NCBI RefSeq assembly: GCF_016056295.1
Contig: NZ_JAECZB010000113.1
Coordinates: 1 to 64,000, forward strand
Reading direction: 5' to 3'
Origin: Atlanticothrix silvestris CENA357
GTDB lineage: Bacteria; Cyanobacteriota; Cyanobacteriia; Cyanobacteriales; Nostocaceae
Length of the DNA stretch: 64,000 nt
Part shown: piece after piece, positions 10,051 through 19,403 of the stretch
How positions within the stretch are numbered: position 1 is the stretch's first letter
Layout: every line of letters begins with the position of its first letter
The notes under the pieces: generated by a model
Databases searched by the model: none
What the model was told of the DNA's origin: nothing
Seen by the model: only the letters and a program-made list of their open reading frames with translations
Position numbers and translations under genes: made by a program

Positions 10051-10917
10051 TTAATCTTCCTGATTAGATTGAGGTAAAGAGATATTTCCTAAGTAATTCA
10101 CTAAATCACTTTGATTATTGAAATCTAACAGCGCCTCAGCTAACTCTTCTAGTTGAGTTATAGATAAAGTGCGAATCTGCTGTTCTATCTCCGGCTCAAT
10201 TGCACCAAACCGACGTGTTAACTGACGCATAATCAGTTGTAGCGCCTCCTGCTTCTTTCCTCGTTCTTCTCCTTGTTGCAATCCCTTTTGGAGGATGTCT
10301 TGGTAAATCACAGATTCTTGCATAATCTCCTCTCTAAATAGCTGTTTAATTAAACTTTTATCAAACCGTAAACCAGCCAAAACTTGTACACAAGCTGATA
10401 TATTCTGTCTTTCGCCCGTTTCCTCAATCATATCGACACTAGCAGCGACTTGCTCTAATAAGTCTGCGGGTGAGTCGGTTCTCGCCAATGTCGCCAGTGG
10501 TAAGAGTGCAGGGTTAGCTAACAGTGGTGTGGGATCTTCTTCCCATAAACGAATCACTCGATATCTATGTGTGGTGTTGGTGTCTATATACTGTGTATTC
10601 AATACAATTTCTGAGGAGGTAGCTTGCAAGAAAATCAACACCTGCTCAATGTCACACCAGTATTCTCGCTTTAATCTGGTGTAGTAATCCAGCATTCTAA
10701 AGTCAAGGGGAGGTGTTGATTTGGGTGTAGTTTGAAACTCCAAATGCAGAATTTGGCTGGAGATTTGCAGGAATGTCACCGAATCAGCGCGAATTGGTTC
10801 GAGGTTCAGTTCTGTTTTCAGTACTTGGATATCTGAGGTGTCATTTGAGAGTAACCAGCTGGCAAACTCGGCTGGGTAGTTTTCGGCAAGGTATTTGCAG
10901 GTGTTGTCGTAGGCCAA
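10051..10917 (-). CDS. Rpn-family/DUF4351 protein (PD-(D/E)XK-like nuclease)
   Basis: This 288-residue protein resembles the Rpn family of recombination-promoting nucleases and putative transposase-related proteins that are very numerous in cyanobacteria. The N-terminal half has a PD-(D/E)XK-like core, with RADSVTFLQ followed by ILHLEFQ (Asp and Glu-x-Gln positions). The C-terminus (about residues 225-280) is a DUF4351 segment rich in Q/E/L (QLTRRFGAIEPEIEQQIRTL). It sits 17 nt from the end of the permease gene in the opposite direction, splitting an export gene set, which suggests it was acquired. An interrupted inverted repeat AGTAGT...ACTACT around a TATTAT core (10933-10951) lies just upstream and may be part of its promoter. 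Confidence 0.8.
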   Translation of the reverse strand: MAYDNTCKYLAENYPAEFASWLLSNDTSDIQVLKTELNLEPIRADSVTFLQISSQILHLEFQTTPKSTPPLDFRMLDYYTRLKREYWCDIEQVLIFLQATSSEIVLNTQYIDTNTTHRYRVIRLWEEDPTPLLANPALLPLATLARTDSPADLLEQVAASVDMIEETGERQNISACVQVLAGLRFDKSLIKQLFREEIMQESVIYQDILQKGLQQGEERGKKQEALQLIMRQLTRRFGAIEPEIEQQIRTLSITQLEELAEALLDFNNQSDLVNYLGNISLPQSNQED

Positions 10918-11011
10918 GAGGGATGTGTAATTAGTAGTGTATTATACTACTTTACTAATGAAGCGATGCTTACGACACGCGTAGATGCAGCAAGTTTATT
11001 TTGTCGTGACC

Positions 11012-11145
11012 AACATTACAACATTAAAGACAAACATTACAAGATTGGTCATTAACATTACGACATTAAGGACAAACATTACAACGTTGGTCATTAACAT
11101 TACGACATTAAAGACAAACATTACAAGATTGGTCACTAACATTGC
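11012..11145 (+). repeat. 42-bp minisatellite encoding heptapeptide repeats
   Basis: About three copies of a 42-bp unit, itself two related 21-bp halves (acattacgacattaaagac... and acattacaagattggtcatt...). A 60-codon open frame (10985-11167, ATG start) translates it as NITTLKT/NITRLVI heptads. Isoleucine and leucine fall at the a/d spacing of a coiled coil. The frame has no clear ribosome-binding site, so I list it as a repeat with possible coding capacity. Confidence 0.65.
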
Positions 11146-11201
11146 GCTAATCGCCAACAAGCCATAATAAAAAAGGTGTTACATGATACTTGCACCTGAC
11201 T

Positions 11202-12185
11202 ATGAATGAACAGCGCCTACAAGTTTATTACCAGCTAATCGAAAGTCTGCTAAATTGCCCTAATGGAGAAGAACCAAAAATTTTAGTAGCTAATACAGAA
11301 TTGCTTGATGCTGGTTTTTTGCAAGTGTTGGCAGCAGTAGCAGATAATTTTGCACAGCAGGGTAATGAAAATACTGCAAACTGGTTGAGAAACCTAGCGA
11401 CACAACTCACCTCGGAAGCTACCCCCATCACCCCAGAAGATATAGAGATTTACGGGCAATTTTTACAAGAGGTACTGTTAAAAACATTAGAAAGCAACGG
11501 CGATGCTCAAGTAATTTACCAATTGCTGGCAACAAATACCGATAAACTCAATGATATTTTTGCAGAATTATTGCACCGTTGGGCAACAAATACCCTAGCA
11601 GCAGCGGAACCAGATGCAGCAGCAGACATCGCCGCAGTGATTTTTGATCTGAGTAATCTGATTCAGCAGTTCACCTTAGGTAGCAAAGCCAGCAACATGA
11701 AAATTGCCATCGCTGGCTACGAAATTGCTCTAACTGTTTATACCCGCAGCGGCTTTCCTGTTGATTGGGCAATGACACAAAATAATCTGGGGAATGCTTA
11801 CAGTCACAGAATACTAAAAGAGCAAGCTGAGAATATTGAAATGGCGATCGCTGCTTATACCGCTGCACTGGAAGTATACACCCGCAGCGCCTTTCCCCAA
11901 GATCATGCGAAAACTTTATTCAATCTTGATTTTGTCTACCAAGATACAAAACAATTTGACTTAGCTTACACGACCTTTGCCTCTGCTATTGCAACAGTTG
12001 AAGCTTTGCGAGGAGACATTATTTCTGGCGAAGAAGCCAAACGCAAACAAGCAGAAGAATGGAATCAGCTTTATAGACGCATGGTCGAAGTCTGCCTAGC
12101 CTTGGGCAGAGACACCGAAGCGATAGAATATATTGAACGCAGCAAAACCCGCAATTTAGTAGAACTTATTCTCAATTTTAGTTAA
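11202..12185 (+). pseudogene. TPR protein of the CHAT-associated type, C-terminus missing
   Basis: The 327 residues from the ATG at 11202 (open from a TTG 12 nt earlier) match the N-terminal part of large cyanobacterial TPR-CHAT proteins. An N-terminal helical segment (EEPKILVANTELLDAGFLQV) is followed by TPR units at about 180-240 (MTQNNLGNAYSHRI, AIAAYTAALEVYTRSAFPQD). The last part is the characteristic bridge ending SKTRNLVELILN. In full-length homologues a caspase-like CHAT protease domain of some 300 or more residues follows that bridge. Here the frame ends within two codons (FS, stop) at a junction with unrelated sequence. The protein has probably lost its effector domain. It may still be expressed as a TPR scaffold. 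Confidence 0.65.
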
Positions 12186-12518
12186 ATAAATAACAACAGG
12201 AGTCGCAATAGCCTGTGGAATTTGACCTGTAGCCGTTAAACTACTGACAGCAACAGTTAATAATCCAGTCATTAAATCATCAATAAATGTTTCATCACAA
12301 ATAATATCACGAAATTTTTGCGCTAATTCCTCTAAAAGAGAGTGTGATTTATTAATAGAAATATTATATTTAGGAGCAAGTAAATTTACAGCTTTAGTTG
12401 AATTTCCACCAGATACTTCTATGATTTTAATGGCATAGAGAGCGTCATCTAACCCTGCAAATTTGTCACGATATTCGGCAATTTATTCTGAAGTAAGGAT
12501 AATAGAATCAGTAATCAT
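12156..12518 (-). pseudogene. Small conserved-looking gene with an early stop
   Basis: On the minus strand an ATG at 12518 opens MITDSIILTSE and then meets TAA (12483-12485). The same frame continues for 108 more codons (IAEYRDKFAGLDDALYAIKI ... SSLTATGQIPQAIATPVVIY) to a stop at 12156. Composition and periodicity look protein-like, with helical segments and a hydrophobic C-terminus. A CAA-to-TAA change would explain the stop. Its 3' end overlaps the truncated end of the CHAT-type gene on the other strand, so this DNA probably replaced the lost CHAT region. The family was not identified. Confidence 0.5.
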
Positions 12519-12705
12519 ATTTTTTTAAATGATATTCACCGTGTTCCAAAATTACCATAATGTAGGTATGAGTGCAATCTTAGTAATTTACTTATTAGAT
12601 TGGTTCATTATCAAGCATACTCTAAAATAGGTTACTAATTATTTCCCAATTGTTATAATGATGTGTATATTTCATTAAACGGAGAAACTATAGCAAATAA
12701 AAGAT

Positions 12706-12906
12706 ATGACAACAGAACAGTTACAAAACTTGAGCCGTAATACAGTAGATGAAATTTTAGATGAATACTTCGGTGATCCTGATGAGGGAAACAAAATTAA
12801 AGAGTCGTTCAAGCAGAGTTTATTAGAAATACGGCAAAAACGGCTAGAAGGAAGACCTACTATTCTAGTATCGGAGGTGTATAAAAAGTACGGAATACAG
12901 CATTAA
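12706..12906 (+). CDS. Small antitoxin-like protein
   Basis: The 66-residue acidic protein (MTTEQLQNLSRNTVDEILDE start) resembles short type II antitoxins that precede RelE/ParE toxins. It has a helical N-terminus and a C-terminal tail (ILVSEVYKKYGIQ) that could wrap a toxin. The next frame begins at the base after its stop codon and encodes the beginning of a toxin-like protein. That tight coupling is typical of toxin-antitoxin operons. Assignment rests on size, charge and context only. Confidence 0.55.
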   Translation: MTTEQLQNLSRNTVDEILDEYFGDPDEGNKIKESFKQSLLEIRQKRLEGRPTILVSEVYKKYGIQH

Positions 12907-13002
12907 ATGAGTTATTCTGTGAGTTTTGAACCAGAATCTATAACTGCTACCGATAATCTGGCTCAGGTGGTGCGACTACGGATTATTAATAAGATTAAAT
13001 GA
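12907..13002 (+). pseudogene. Truncated RelE/ParE-like toxin
   Basis: The frame starts immediately after the antitoxin stop codon and reads MSYSVSFEPESITATDNLAQ, then VVRLRIINKIK and a stop. This matches the opening beta strand and first helix of RelE/ParE toxins, which usually continue to about 85-95 residues. Only 31 residues remain, without the catalytic core, so the toxin is presumably dead. Confidence 0.55.
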
Positions 13003-13063
13003 TTGAGTCTCAATTTTGAAATTATAAAACTCTTGTAAAGGCGCGATTAATAACTAAATCCTT

Positions 13064-13828
13064 ATGGCAAACACTCTTTCAATTACCGATTCTCCAGTTC
13101 CCAATCCTGTACCGAAATCAGCAATTATTCGTTTAGAGAATATCTTTAAAATTTATGGCAGTGGCGAAACTGAAGTCAAAGCCCTTAATGATGTCAACTT
13201 AACTGTGCAAGAAGGTGAATATTGTTCAATTATGGGGCCTTCTGGTTCTGGTAAATCCACAGCCATGAATATCATTGGTTGTTTAGATCGCCCCACCTCT
13301 GGACATTATTATTTAGATAACCTTGATGTTGCACAGATGGATGATAAAGAGTTAGCACATATCCGTAATAAGAAATTAGGGTTTGTATTTCAACAATTCC
13401 ACCTCTTACCCCAATTGACAGCATTAGAAAATGTCATATTGCCAATGGTATATGCCAGTATAGACTCTAGCGAAAGACGCGATCGCGCTGCTGAAGCTTT
13501 GACACGAGTAGGTTTAGCCAATCGCCTCAACAATAAACCAACGCAACTATCTGGTGGACAACAACAAAGAGTAGCGATCGCGCGTGCCATTGTCAACCGT
13601 CCGGTTGTTCTCTTAGCCGATGAACCTACTGGCGCACTCGATTCGCACACCACCCAAGAAGTATTGGATATCTTTGGCGAACTGAATAACAGCGGAATCA
13701 CTGTTGTCATGGTTACTCATGAACCAGAAGTAGCTCGTCAAACCCAGCGTATTGTGTGGTTTCGTGATGGTGAAGTGTTGCACTCCGACCTCACACCAGC
13801 CGACTTGGGTCATTTAGCAATGTCTTGA
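13064..13828 (+). CDS. MacB/LolD-type ABC transporter ATP-binding protein
   Basis: The 254-residue ATPase powers an ABC exporter of the MacAB/LolCDE/DevBCA class. It contains Walker A (GPSGSGKST, near residue 58), the signature LSGGQQQR, Walker B (VVLLADEPTGALD) and the switch histidine in VTHEPE. Helical-domain residues (FVFQQFHLLPQLTALENV) are typical of the LolD/MacB subgroup. The adaptor and permease genes at 7315-10033 have no ATPase of their own, so this is their probable partner despite the 3 kb gap. A 30-residue N-terminal extension precedes the conserved domain. A separate promoter must drive it because a minus-strand gene lies between. Confidence 0.9.
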   Translation: MANTLSITDSPVPNPVPKSAIIRLENIFKIYGSGETEVKALNDVNLTVQEGEYCSIMGPSGSGKSTAMNIIGCLDRPTSGHYYLDNLDVAQMDDKELAHIRNKKLGFVFQQFHLLPQLTALENVILPMVYASIDSSERRDRAAEALTRVGLANRLNNKPTQLSGGQQQRVAIARAIVNRPVVLLADEPTGALDSHTTQEVLDIFGELNNSGITVVMVTHEPEVARQTQRIVWFRDGEVLHSDLTPADLGHLAMS

Positions 13829-14247
13829 ATAAAAACTCCTGTGATAGAGTTTTGTCAGTGGTTAGTAGTCAGTAGTCAGTAGCAAAGCGAAAAGTGAGTG
13901 CATCCGGGTTTCCCGGCGCTCAACTTTTCAAGAAAGCGATAAGTCAAGCCAATTGCTGAGAAAATGCTCTCCCCAGAGAACTTTTCTTTTAAGATCTTTT
14001 TAAGACTACTCATACCAATTCGCAATTCGCAATGACGCTCCTTCGTCGCTCTAAGCGTTCGCGTTAGCGTCTCGTAGAGAAGCTATGCCGCAGGCTTTAC
14101 GAGACGCTCCGCAAACGACAAACTCAGTGCATCGCTGACACCTGACCACTGACCACTAACAACTAACAACCGACAATTAACAACTGACCCGCGTAGCGTA
14201 AATAAATTAGCAGTAAGCTGTTTGAGTGCGTTTTTTCAAAATTTATT
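13829..14247. other. Repeat-filled spacer before dapL
   Basis: No gene. The spacer holds direct repeats of agtcagt near 13858-13880 and an 11-bp inverted repeat agcgtctcgta/tacgagacgct (14066-14076 with 14098-14108). A tract of ctgaccactgaccactaaca-type repeats follows at about 14140-14190. These are common dispersed repeats in Nostocales. The dapL promoter should lie in the last 60 bp. Confidence 0.55.
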
Positions 14248-15474
14248 ATGGCTACTGTTAACGACAACTACCTGAAGCTAAAAGCAGGTTATCTGTTTCC
14301 AGAAATTGCGCGACGGGTTAACGCCTTCGCCCAAGCAAATCCTGATGCTAAAATCATCCGGCTGGGTATTGGTGATGTCACAGAACCTTTACCGGAAGCT
14401 TGCCGTACAGCGATGATTCAAGCTGTGGAAGAAATGGGCGATCGCACTACTTTTAGAGGCTATGGCCCAGAACAAGGTTATGCTTGGTTAAGAGAGAAAA
14501 TTGCCGCCCAAGATTTTCAAGCACGAGGCGCTGAGATAGATGCCTCAGAAATTTTTATATCTGATGGTTCTAAATGTGACACGGGCAATATTCTAGAAAT
14601 TTTCGGTCATAACAACACTATCGCCGTAACTGACCCAGTTTATCCCGTATATGTAGATACAAACGTTATGGCGGGTAACACTGGGGTTGCCAATGATCAG
14701 GGCGAATTTGAAGGTTTAGTATATCTGCCAATTTCTGCGGAGAATAATTTTACCGCTGAAATTCCCTCACAGAAAGTCGATTTAATTTATCTCTGCTTTC
14801 CCAATAATCCCACTGGTGCGACTGCTACTAAGGAATACCTTAAGGCATGGGTAGATTATGCTAAAGCCAATAACTCGATTATTTTCTTTGATGCAGCTTA
14901 TGAAGCCTACATCACAGACCCAGCACTTCCCCATTCTATCTATGAAATTGCAGGTGCAAGAGAATGTGCGATCGAGTTTCGTTCTTTCTCTAAAAATGCA
15001 GGCTTTACCGGCACTCGTTGTGCGTTAACCGTCGTACCAAAATCTTTGACAGCCAAAGCCGCAGATAATTCTGATGTAGAACTATGGAAACTTTGGAATC
15101 GTCGCCAATCTACTAAGTTCAATGGTGTATCCTACATTGTACAACGGGGAGCCGAAGCAGTTTACTCACCAGAAGGACAAACACAAATTAAAGCATTAGT
15201 TGGTTTTTATCTGGACAACGCCAAAATAATTCGAGAAAAACTGTCAGCAGCCGGATTAGCTGTTTACGGTGGCGTAAATGCGCCTTACGTTTGGGTGAAA
15301 ACTCCTAATGGTCTCTCTAGTTGGGAATTCTTTGATAAATTGCTGCAAACTGTGAATGTGGTGGGAACACCAGGCTCTGGATTTGGTGCTGCTGGCGAAG
15401 GCTATTTCCGGATTTCGGCATTTAATAGCCGGGAAAATGTGGAAGAAGCAATGCAGCGGATTACAAAAATGTAG
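14248..15474 (+). CDS. dapL: LL-diaminopimelate aminotransferase
   Basis: This pyridoxal-phosphate enzyme converts tetrahydrodipicolinate directly to LL-diaminopimelate with glutamate as amino donor. That is the short lysine/peptidoglycan route used by cyanobacteria and plants. The 408-residue length is normal for the family. Recognisable motifs are [11 protein letters not shown] and [15 protein letters not shown] near the N-terminus, the PNNPTGA motif, and the PLP-binding lysine K249 in [13 protein letters not shown]. The gene stands alone, followed by a strong hairpin. It belongs to class I/II aminotransferases and is confidently DapL rather than an aspartate aminotransferase because of the GDVTEPLP and [10 protein letters not shown] signatures. 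Confidence 0.95.
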   Translation: MATVNDNYLKLKAGYLFPEIARRVNAFAQANPDAKIIRLGIGDVTEPLPEACRTAMIQAVEEMGDRTTFRGYGPEQGYAWLREKIAAQDFQARGAEIDASEIFISDGSKCDTGNILEIFGHNNTIAVTDPVYPVYVDTNVMAGNTGVANDQGEFEGLVYLPISAENNFTAEIPSQKVDLIYLCFPNNPTGATATKEYLKAWVDYAKANNSIIFFDAAYEAYITDPALPHSIYEIAGARECAIEFRSFSKNAGFTGTRCALTVVPKSLTAKAADNSDVELWKLWNRRQSTKFNGVSYIVQRGAEAVYSPEGQTQIKALVGFYLDNAKIIREKLSAAGLAVYGGVNAPYVWVKTPNGLSSWEFFDKLLQTVNVVGTPGSGFGAAGEGYFRISAFNSRENVEEAMQRITKM

Positions 15475-15566
15475 GCTAAAAATTAGCTTTCATTTGGTAG
15501 GGTGCGTTATGGAAGTTAGTCCTAACGTACCAAAAATCTTTTAGTCTTATTTGCCTTTATTTTGAT

Positions 15567-15595
15567 TAAGCTCGGTTCATTTAGAACCGAGCTTA
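15567..15595. terminator. Hairpin between dapL and ocp
   Basis: Perfect 12-bp stem (taagctcggttc, 15567-15578, with 15584-15595) and a 5-nt loop, between two convergent genes. It could end transcripts from both sides. No long T run follows. Confidence 0.55.
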
Positions 15596-15690
15596 TCCTA
15601 TCTATTGGTAATCATCGCGCTTGGACATTGGACAAGCGCGGCTTTCCTGGGAATTAAGAAGTGCTACTCCAAATCACGAGCGAACAAATT

Positions 15691-16650
15691 TTACCCGCGA
15701 GTTAAATTGAGCAGTTCTTTAGGAGAAGCAAGCAAATCAATCGCCACGAAGTAAATTTGACCCTGGGGATCGAGTAAAAATCGCCAAGCAATATTCATCC
15801 CCACATTACCCCCAAACCAAGGAGTTTCGACCGTACCAGTAATTTTGTGCTGTGTATAACCATCTTCTATAGTTTCCGAGATGCCTTTTGTTGGCTTCAT
15901 TACCAATCCTTGTCCTTCATCCCGCAAGTATGCACTGATAGCTGGCCGACCAACAATCGGTTTCTGGAAGGGCGGTTGCAACGCACCGTTGCTAGCAAAT
16001 AAAGCAACAGCAGCTTCAACATTATCTGCATTCATTGCTTCAATGTATTTTATTACTGTCGGCTCTGTTACCCCTTCAATAGTGAATTGGGGACTTTGAG
16101 ATGTGCGTGGAAATGTGAAATTGATCACTTCTGCCTCTTTTTTGGAAGCCGAAGCCGGATCAAACCCCATATCCACTACAGTATTACGTAGTACAGTAAT
16201 TTGCTGACCTGGATCGAGTTTTTGGACTGCTTCTAGTACTGCTTTAACTTGAGATGACATTTGATAGCCAGCCGGCATGGGAGCAACAATACCTTCTTTC
16301 ATCCACTCTCCCAATTGCCACCAAAAACCTAGCTTAGCGTTGACACCAAAATATGCATAAGAACGGCTGATAGGAGTATCAGCGTTAGTAGCCAGATCCC
16401 TCATTAATTGAGTTTGTTCTTCATGAGACATCTGCTTAATTTGGTTGAATATACCTTCCATTAGTTGGAGATTGGCTTTTCCTGGAGCAGCCGGAGTAAT
16501 TGTGCGACCAAGCTCGGTGTAGGCATACCAGAGAAATGCTAGTTGATCATCAATATTAAGTTGATCAAACATTGCTGTGGTGGCTGGAACAGCATCAGCA
16601 ACCTGAGTATTAGAGAAAATGCTGCGAGCAGACTCGATAGTATAACTCAT
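15691..16650 (-). CDS. ocp: Orange carotenoid protein
   Basis: OCP is a soluble blue-light receptor that binds a ketocarotenoid and quenches phycobilisome excitation. The 319-residue protein has the N-terminal helical domain (about 1-165), a short linker and an NTF2-like C-terminal domain (about 190-310). Key residues are present: Y44, W110 and R155; the carotenoid keto-binding pair Y202/W289 (Y201/W288 in the best-studied protein); and E245 as partner for R155. I chose the ATG at 16650 because homologues begin at MSYTIESAR-like sequence. The frame is open 32 codons upstream. No fluorescence recovery protein gene is adjacent. Clade (OCP1, 2 or X) cannot be settled by eye. Confidence 0.95.
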   Translation of the reverse strand: MSYTIESARSIFSNTQVADAVPATTAMFDQLNIDDQLAFLWYAYTELGRTITPAAPGKANLQLMEGIFNQIKQMSHEEQTQLMRDLATNADTPISRSYAYFGVNAKLGFWWQLGEWMKEGIVAPMPAGYQMSSQVKAVLEAVQKLDPGQQITVLRNTVVDMGFDPASASKKEAEVINFTFPRTSQSPQFTIEGVTEPTVIKYIEAMNADNVEAAVALFASNGALQPPFQKPIVGRPAISAYLRDEGQGLVMKPTKGISETIEDGYTQHKITGTVETPWFGGNVGMNIAWRFLLDPQGQIYFVAIDLLASPKELLNLTRG

Positions 16651-17821
16651 GGTTGTAACCTCAGATTTACCTGATAATTGTTTACTTTTGGCTCTATTTT
16701 GGAACTCGATGAATAAATCTAGGAGATTTTTAAAATATCCACACAAGTAATCCTAGATATCTAAATCCAAAATCTTAAACACTCTGGTATCGTAACTTAT
16801 AAAGATTAACAAAAGACTAAGATTTATCTGATGGATATCATTAAAAAAAATCATATCAATTATGTTTTAAATTAAATTTATTCTTTAATTGAAGTAAATT
16901 TTTTGCCTCTATTTTGACTAAAAGAAACACATATTAATAAATAACATCTATCTAAATGAATAAATAAACAAATAAACAAAAATAAATGTACTAGCGTTGC
17001 ATGAATGGGGCATGATTCAGGCAAATATAGGTACTTCTCTATACTCCAAATAATGTAGTGGCAATTAGATTGAGTATTTAAGCGTATTAACTAGTTTGGA
17101 ATAACAGAGCGTTGTTTGATGTAAGTAGAACAGCTGGAAAAACCAAACTAAGTAGAACGGCGTGAAAAATTCAATGTTTGTAGTGAGTTGCGCGGTCTTC
17201 TCCCAAAGGGAGAGGCTAGCGCCAAGGGGGTTTCCACGCCACTTGCTTTATGCCGGCGGCACTTCCTTCAAGTCGGCATAGCCGCCCAACGGAGTGCCTT
17301 GGGAACCCGTCTACCGCAGTGGCTCCCTATGACCGACTAACGAACCCGTAGGGTAAGGACTTTAGTCCTAAGAAAAGGGCTAAAGCCTTTACTACGAGAT
17401 AAATTTAACTAACTTTATATTAGTTAACATAGTTTGATTTATTTTCACCGACTTACTTATGTTAGTAAAGGTAAAGTGAACTAAAACCCTTTTCCTTCCT
17501 GCCTCCTGCCTGAATATGATGATAAATATTCACACCGACCTACTTAGGTGTGCTAAATAATGAGTAATTGCTACAGCGGAACTATAGTGTTAAACTCCAA
17601 CGAAACTCCAAATTGTCAGTTATTTAATTCACCTTTCTAAGCCAAAATCCCTTTTTATAATGATTAGTTTTGCATCATAAAAATTTCTCCGTGGGCGGTG
17701 GTGTGGCAACTTTACTACCACGGAGGAATGGCTGCTGGTAGATGTTTTTTCAATTTACCTATAAACAACATCAATTAGACAGCTAGGGGTTTCAATTCAG
17801 TGATACTACAAAACAAAAATC
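16651..17821. other. Long repeat-rich spacer upstream of ocp
   Basis: No gene found in 1.17 kb. The first 400 bp are very AT-rich and presumably carry the ocp promoter. About 17190-17345 is a GC-rich block of the dispersed type (gggagaggctagcgccaagg, gccggcggcacttccttcaa). It is followed by an inverted repeat built on ggactttagtcct and ggctaaagcc near 17358-17390. Two versions of a short motif (caccgacttacttatgttag and caccgacctacttaggtgtg) occur at 17447-17466 and 17532-17551. Confidence 0.5.
17679..17725 (-). terminator. Terminator of the type II NADH dehydrogenase gene
   Basis: An 8-bp GC-rich stem (ctccgtgg, 17687-17694, with 17718-17725) is followed on the minus strand by AAATTTTT. It lies about 100 nt past the stop codon of the upstream minus-strand gene. 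Confidence 0.5.
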
Positions 17822-19183
17822 CTAAAGCTTAACTGGCTGCTTCTTTTCTGGAGTCTGGTAAGTGCTGCTATTGTTAATACTTTTTGCTTCTACAAAAGCT
17901 TCTCGGCCTGTAATTAATCTAGAGCGACGATTACGAGTGATATAATTCCACGCCCACTGAAATACTACTAGTAATTTAGTGTCAAACTCGATTAAGAAGT
18001 ATATGTGAACTAATAGCCAAAATGCCCAAGCCAGGAAACCTGTGAGTTTGATTAAACTTAAATCTACAACAGCTAAATTTTGCCCAATCATCGCCAAACT
18101 ACCCACATCGTTGTAATGAAATTGTGGCAAAGTCTTACCTTGAAGCCGTCGTTGAATTAGTTTACCTACATACTCTCCTTGTTGTTTAGCTACGGGTGCA
18201 ACACCAGGTAAAGGTTTAGCATCTTGATGGGAGAAGTTAGCTAAATCTCCAATTACGAAAATGTTGTCATAACCCTCGATAGACAAGTCAGGTTCTACAA
18301 TTACACGGCCAGAGTAATCGCGCTCTACACCTGTAGTTTCTGCTAAGACTTTCCCCATTGGGGAACCTTGAACACCTGCTGCCCACAATATAGTTTTTGA
18401 GGCAATTTCTGTAAATTCATTGTCTTGCTTGAAAGTAACAATATCACCTTCAATATTTGTCACCCTGGTGTGAGTGTGGAGTTCTACACCCAACGTTTGC
18501 AAAGATACTGCTGCTGATGCCGATAACTCTGGCGCCATGTGTGGGAGGATGCGAGGGCCCCCTTGTAATAGTAAAATTTTTGTTTCTGAAGTATCGATGC
18601 TGCGGAAATCTTCTTTGAGAGTTTTGTATGCCAACTCGGCGATCGCACCTGCTAATTCTACACCAGTCGGGCCACCCCCTACAATCACAAAACTCAACCA
18701 AGCACGGCGTTTTTCAGGATCAGTTTCTTTTTCTGCGGCTTCAAATGCGCCAAATATCCGGCGACGCATTTCTATCGCATCTTCCACAGTTTTTAAGCCA
18801 GGAGCAACTTTTTCCCAGTTATCCTTACCAAAATAGGAATGGTTCGCACCTGTGGCAACAATTAATGTATCATAAGGTACTACTTCATCACCCAAAATAA
18901 CTTGTTGTGTTTTCGGATCAATATCATTTACTTCTCCCAACAACACCTTTGTATTCTTGCTTTTGCTGAATACAGATCGCAATGGCGCGGAAATATCAGA
19001 AGGTGATAGCGTACCTGTGGCAACTTGATATAAAAGCGGCTGAAATAGGTGAAAGTTACGTTTATCAATGAGAGTAACATTTACACTCGCTTTCGCAAGA
19101 GCCTTTGCCGCATACAGTCCACCAAAACCACCACCAATGATAACAACCTGATGTGGTGTATTATTCTCAAGTGAGACTGCCAT
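17822..19183 (-). CDS. Type II NAD(P)H dehydrogenase (NDH-2)
   Basis: This 453-residue flavoprotein belongs to the single-subunit, non-proton-pumping NADH:quinone oxidoreductases. An FAD-binding dinucleotide fold opens the protein (VVIIGGGFGGLYAAKAL). A second Rossmann motif for NAD(P)H is at about 165-180 (FVIVGGGPTGVELAGAIAEL). A late FAD motif reads NIFVIGDLANF. The C-terminal region has an amphipathic/hydrophobic stretch (FLAWAFWLLVHIYFLIEF) suited to membrane attachment. Cyanobacterial members are proposed to sense or adjust the plastoquinone redox state. It lies upstream of ocp on the same strand but is separated from it by 1.2 kb and a terminator. Family assignment is firm; NADH versus NADPH preference is not. 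Confidence 0.9.
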   Translation of the reverse strand: MAVSLENNTPHQVVIIGGGFGGLYAAKALAKASVNVTLIDKRNFHLFQPLLYQVATGTLSPSDISAPLRSVFSKSKNTKVLLGEVNDIDPKTQQVILGDEVVPYDTLIVATGANHSYFGKDNWEKVAPGLKTVEDAIEMRRRIFGAFEAAEKETDPEKRRAWLSFVIVGGGPTGVELAGAIAELAYKTLKEDFRSIDTSETKILLLQGGPRILPHMAPELSASAAVSLQTLGVELHTHTRVTNIEGDIVTFKQDNEFTEIASKTILWAAGVQGSPMGKVLAETTGVERDYSGRVIVEPDLSIEGYDNIFVIGDLANFSHQDAKPLPGVAPVAKQQGEYVGKLIQRRLQGKTLPQFHYNDVGSLAMIGQNLAVVDLSLIKLTGFLAWAFWLLVHIYFLIEFDTKLLVVFQWAWNYITRNRRSRLITGREAFVEAKSINNSSTYQTPEKKQPVKL

Positions 19184-19403
19184 AAGAAATATTCCCTTGT
19201 GTTAAGAAGTTGTAACTATTCTTAACAAAGATGTAACAGCATTACGATAGAGGTTGCTGCTTATTTAGAACAATTGAAGAAAGAATGAAAGTAACCAAAG
19301 TTAGTAATGAGTCATTATTCAGAGGAAACAGTGTATCTTAATGATGATTTACGCAAAGTATCTCTAAAACTTTTATTCTTCCCTAACTTGTGCGTAAATC
19401 CTA

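Noticed and set aside
10985-11167. 60-residue protein gene
   Set aside because: The whole frame is minisatellite-derived and lacks a clear start signal. It is kept as a repeat with possible coding capacity.
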